NCBI GenBank assembly: GCA_036502625.1
Contig: DASXYG010000021.1
Coordinates: 1-31,647 of the forward strand
Reading direction: 5' to 3'
Origin: DASXYG01 sp036502625
GTDB lineage: Bacteria > Actinomycetota > Actinomycetes > Streptosporangiales > Streptosporangiaceae
DNA: 31,647 nucleotides
Made by a program: the position numbers and the translations under genes. The notes below the pieces were generated by a model. The model worked only from the letters and a program-made list of their open reading frames with translations. It made no database searches and was not told the origin of the DNA. Of the stretch, positions 29,546-31,647 are shown piece after piece (position 1 is the first letter of the stretch; each line of letters starts with the position of its first letter).

Positions 29546-30895
29546 TCACGCGGGCGGGAGCCGGATCTCGAACGTGGTGTCCCACGCGGGCCGGGCGAGG
29601 ACGACGTCGCCGCCGGCCGCGCGTGCCAGCCGCCGGGCCAGGGCCAGGCCGAGGCCCGCGCCGTCGTGCCCGTCGTCGGGGTCGCCGCGGCGGCCGGGGT
29701 CGAACAGCGCCGTCGCCAGGTCCGCCGGCACGCCGGGGCCGTCGTCGCTGACGGAGATCCGTACGCCGTGCTCGGCGCGCACCGTGAACGTGACCTGGTC
29801 CGCCGCATAGCGCAGGGCGTTGCCGAGGATGGGCGTGAGGATGCGCTCGACGATCTCCTCCGGAGCGTCGGCGACGACGTCGTCGCCCGCCTGCCGTACG
29901 CGGACCGCCGGGCCCGCGGGGTCGGCCGTACGGGCCTCCTCGGCGAGGCGCTGGACGAGGCCGCCGACGTCGCACCGCCCGGCGGACCCGGTCACGCCGG
30001 CGCGGGCCGTCGTGAGCAGCGTCTCCAGGATGTCGCCCATCTGCGCGGCGCCGGCGGCGATGGCCTCGTACGCGGTCCGCCGCTCCGCCGCGCCGCGCGG
30101 CCGGGACAGCAGGAGCTCGGTCTCCGCGCTGATCCGCGCCAGCGGGGTGCGCAGCTCGTGGGACAGCTCCGCGGACAGTTGGCGTTCGTGGCGGAGGGCG
30201 GCGGCCAGCCGGTCGAGGAGCTCGTTGAGGTTGCCGGCGAGGGCGGCCAGCTCCGTCGGGCGGCGTGCCGTCCCGAACCGGTGGTCGGTCTCGTGCTCGC
30301 TCCACTCGGCCGCCTGCGCGCTCATCTGGGCGACCGGATCCAGCGCGCGCCCGATCACCGTACGGGTCACGACCTGCACGCCGGCGAGGATCAACAGCGC
30401 GAGCCCCGCCGAGCCGGCCAGCGCGAGCCGGGCCATCCGGCGATAGGGGTCCGTGCTCACCGCGACGACCGCCGTACCGGCCTGATGCCGTCCGTCCATG
30501 ATGGGCAGCGCGTAGAAGCGGGTCCCCGCGGGTTCGTCGAGCCCGCCGAAGCGCGCCCCCGTACCGGCGAGGGCGTCGGCGCGCGCCTGGACGGCCGCGG
30601 GCGCCCGGGGGCGCTCGATCGCGCGGCGGCCCTGGTAGATCCAGGTGCCGGTGTCGAGGGCGCTGTCGTCGCGCGGGTCGCGTACGGTCAGCGTCCCCGC
30701 CGGGCTCGTCCCCACGGTGGCGGAGACGGCGGCCGCCCGGGTGTGCAGCAGGTCGTTCGCCTCGGCGCGCAGCCGTGCGCCGAGGAAGACGTTGAAGCCG
30801 ACCGTCAGCACGATCATCCAGCCGGCCGTCGTGAACAGCGCCAGGAAGGCGAGGCGGCCGCGCAGGCTCGCCGGCCGCCGGAGCGTCATGGGCAT
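29546..30895 (-). CDS. Sensor histidine kinase (HAMP, HisKA, HATPase_c)
   Basis: This 449-residue kinase has a first membrane helix near residues 14-38, an extracytoplasmic sensor of about 120 residues and a second helix near 156-178. A HAMP linker ending in LNELLDRLAAALRHERQ is followed by the phosphoacceptor His246 in SAELSHELRTPLARISAE. The ATPase domain has ILGNALRYAA, SDDGPGVP and GAGLGLALARRLARAAGG. The architecture is EnvZ/PhoR-like. It starts 13 bases after the response-regulator gene and is its partner. The ATG at 30893-30895 was preferred over the one two codons downstream because CGGA lies upstream. The sensor domain resembles no ligand-binding fold I can name. Confidence 0.93.
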   Translation of the reverse strand: MPMTLRRPASLRGRLAFLALFTTAGWMIVLTVGFNVFLGARLRAEANDLLHTRAAAVSATVGTSPAGTLTVRDPRDDSALDTGTWIYQGRRAIERPRAPAAVQARADALAGTGARFGGLDEPAGTRFYALPIMDGRHQAGTAVVAVSTDPYRRMARLALAGSAGLALLILAGVQVVTRTVIGRALDPVAQMSAQAAEWSEHETDHRFGTARRPTELAALAGNLNELLDRLAAALRHERQLSAELSHELRTPLARISAETELLLSRPRGAAERRTAYEAIAAGAAQMGDILETLLTTARAGVTGSAGRCDVGGLVQRLAEEARTADPAGPAVRVRQAGDDVVADAPEEIVERILTPILGNALRYAADQVTFTVRAEHGVRISVSDDGPGVPADLATALFDPGRRGDPDDGHDGAGLGLALARRLARAAGGDVVLARPAWDTTFEIRLPPA

Positions 30896-30908
30896 CGGTT
30901 CCGCACCG

Positions 30909-31595
30909 TCACCGGAAGCGGTAGCCGACGCCGCGTACGGTGCCGATCTCCCGGTCGCTGCCGAGACCGCGCAGCTTGCGCCGGAGCTTGGCGATGTACT
31001 GGTCGAGGGTGTTCGGCGTGACGACGGCGCCCTCGGGCCAGCCCGCACGCCGCAGCGCCAGCCGTGGCACCACCGCATCGCGGTTGGCCATCAGGCATCC
31101 CATGATCCGGAACTCGGTCGGCGACAGGACGGCGGAGCGCCCGGCCAGCGAGAGGTCGTGGGTGGCGGGGTCGAGCCGCAGGTCCGCGGCGCGCAGGCCG
31201 GTATCGCCGCCCGTACGGCGGAGCGTCGCGCGCAGCCGGGCCGCGAGCTCGGCGACGTGGAAGGGCTTCACGAGATAGTCGTCGCATCCCGCGGAGAAGC
31301 CGGAGAGCCGGTTCGTCACGCCGTCGTACGCGGTCAGGAACAGCACGGGAACGTCGATGCCGCGCGCCCGCATCGCCTGGCAGACGTCGCGGCCGTCGGA
31401 GTCGGGCAGCCCCACGTCCAGCACCACGGCGTCCGCTCCGCCCTCGACCGTACGGAGGGCGGAGGCGCCGTCCGCCGCCGTGGTGACGTGGAAGCCCTCC
31501 TCGCGGAGCCCGCGGGCCAGCACGTCACGTACGCCGTGGTCGTCCTCCACCACGAGCACCCGATGAGCCGTCACCCGGTCAGTATGGCCGGTCAC
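30909..31595 (-). CDS. OmpR/PhoB-family response regulator
   Basis: This 228-residue regulator has a receiver with Glu17, Asp18 and Asp19, phosphoacceptor Asp60 in VVLDVGLPDSDG and Lys110 in DDYLVKPFHVAELAARLRA. The C-terminal winged helix shows LSPTEFRIMGCLMANRDAVV, TLDQYIAKLRRKL and the final wing TVRGVGYRF. The GTG at 31593-31595 was chosen because GGGAG is six bases upstream. It heads the minus-strand block of kinase, COG4705 protein, glycosyltransferase and deacetylase, all closely spaced, so the system probably controls envelope functions. Confidence 0.94.
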   Translation of the reverse strand: MTGHTDRVTAHRVLVVEDDHGVRDVLARGLREEGFHVTTAADGASALRTVEGGADAVVLDVGLPDSDGRDVCQAMRARGIDVPVLFLTAYDGVTNRLSGFSAGCDDYLVKPFHVAELAARLRATLRRTGGDTGLRAADLRLDPATHDLSLAGRSAVLSPTEFRIMGCLMANRDAVVPRLALRRAGWPEGAVVTPNTLDQYIAKLRRKLRGLGSDREIGTVRGVGYRFR

Positions 31596-31647
31596 CGTGC
31601 ACTCCCATCGCCGTCTCCAGCCTGCTCACGGCCTACGATATGGGCAT
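31596..31647 (-). promoter_or_regulatory. Possible promoter of the response-regulator operon
   Basis: The last 52 bases precede the regulator gene. On the minus strand TATCGT (31640-31635) could serve as a -10 element about 33 bases before a GTG start with a good GGGAG site. The -35 region would be at or beyond the window edge, so this is only a candidate. No other gene begins here. Confidence 0.3.

Overview
The window is chromosomal DNA from a very GC-rich actinobacterium. The evidence is the strong G/C third-position bias, frequent GTG starts, many 4-base stop/start overlaps, and lineage-typical families: DUF397, the DUF574-type SAM methyltransferase, DrrAB-type ABC exporters and HisKA_3/LuxR two-component pairs. 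A Streptosporangiales-like host (Actinomadura or Nonomuraea type) is my inference. I see no rRNA, tRNA, transposase, integrase or CRISPR array. Genes cover almost everything, and no gene-free stretch exceeds about 210 bases.

Layout. 1-958: the repeat-rich C-terminal part of a protein that begins outside the window. 1028-3709: a DrrAB-type exporter divergent from a TetR regulator, with a 39-bp operator dyad between them. 3714-7343: a CoA/acid-metabolism block with an acyl-CoA synthetase, a DUF6295-like protein and a dienelactone hydrolase on the minus strand, and a divergent crotonase-family enzyme. 7377-10030: a DUF1697 protein, an RhtA-like exporter divergent from a LysR regulator with a probably leaderless mRNA, and a doubtful small membrane protein. 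10208-12920: a sensor kinase, a LuxR-type regulator and a SAM methyltransferase, translationally chained. 12930-14153: an orphan DUF397 gene with a small partner, an Smr-domain protein, and a short leader ORF with two hairpins ahead of rsgA. 14154-15251: rsgA.

15278-26777 is the most interesting part. It is a divergent catabolic locus of ten genes. On the minus strand lie a two-domain Lrp/AsnC regulator, then (from its own good promoter) a flavin reductase, an HpaB-type two-component monooxygenase and a GMC oxidoreductase. On the plus strand lie an MHS-type MFS importer, an M19 dipeptidase, an AbgB-like and an AbgA-like M20 amidohydrolase, a ketopantoate-reductase-family enzyme and an SDR. 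The first five plus-strand genes are joined by four consecutive 4-base overlaps. My inference is import and hydrolysis of an amide- or peptide-linked (perhaps aromatic) compound, followed by oxidation and keto/hydroxy interconversion of the released parts. The substrate is unknown and I do not recognise the locus as a described pathway.

26774-31595 is a minus-strand envelope block: an OmpR-type regulator, a sensor kinase, a COG4705 membrane protein, an MGDG-synthase-like glycosyltransferase and a NodB-type polysaccharide deacetylase. An 11-bp-spaced direct repeat typical of OmpR-family sites lies just ahead of the COG4705 gene.

Across the whole window the palindrome CGTACG is strongly over-represented, in all reading frames.
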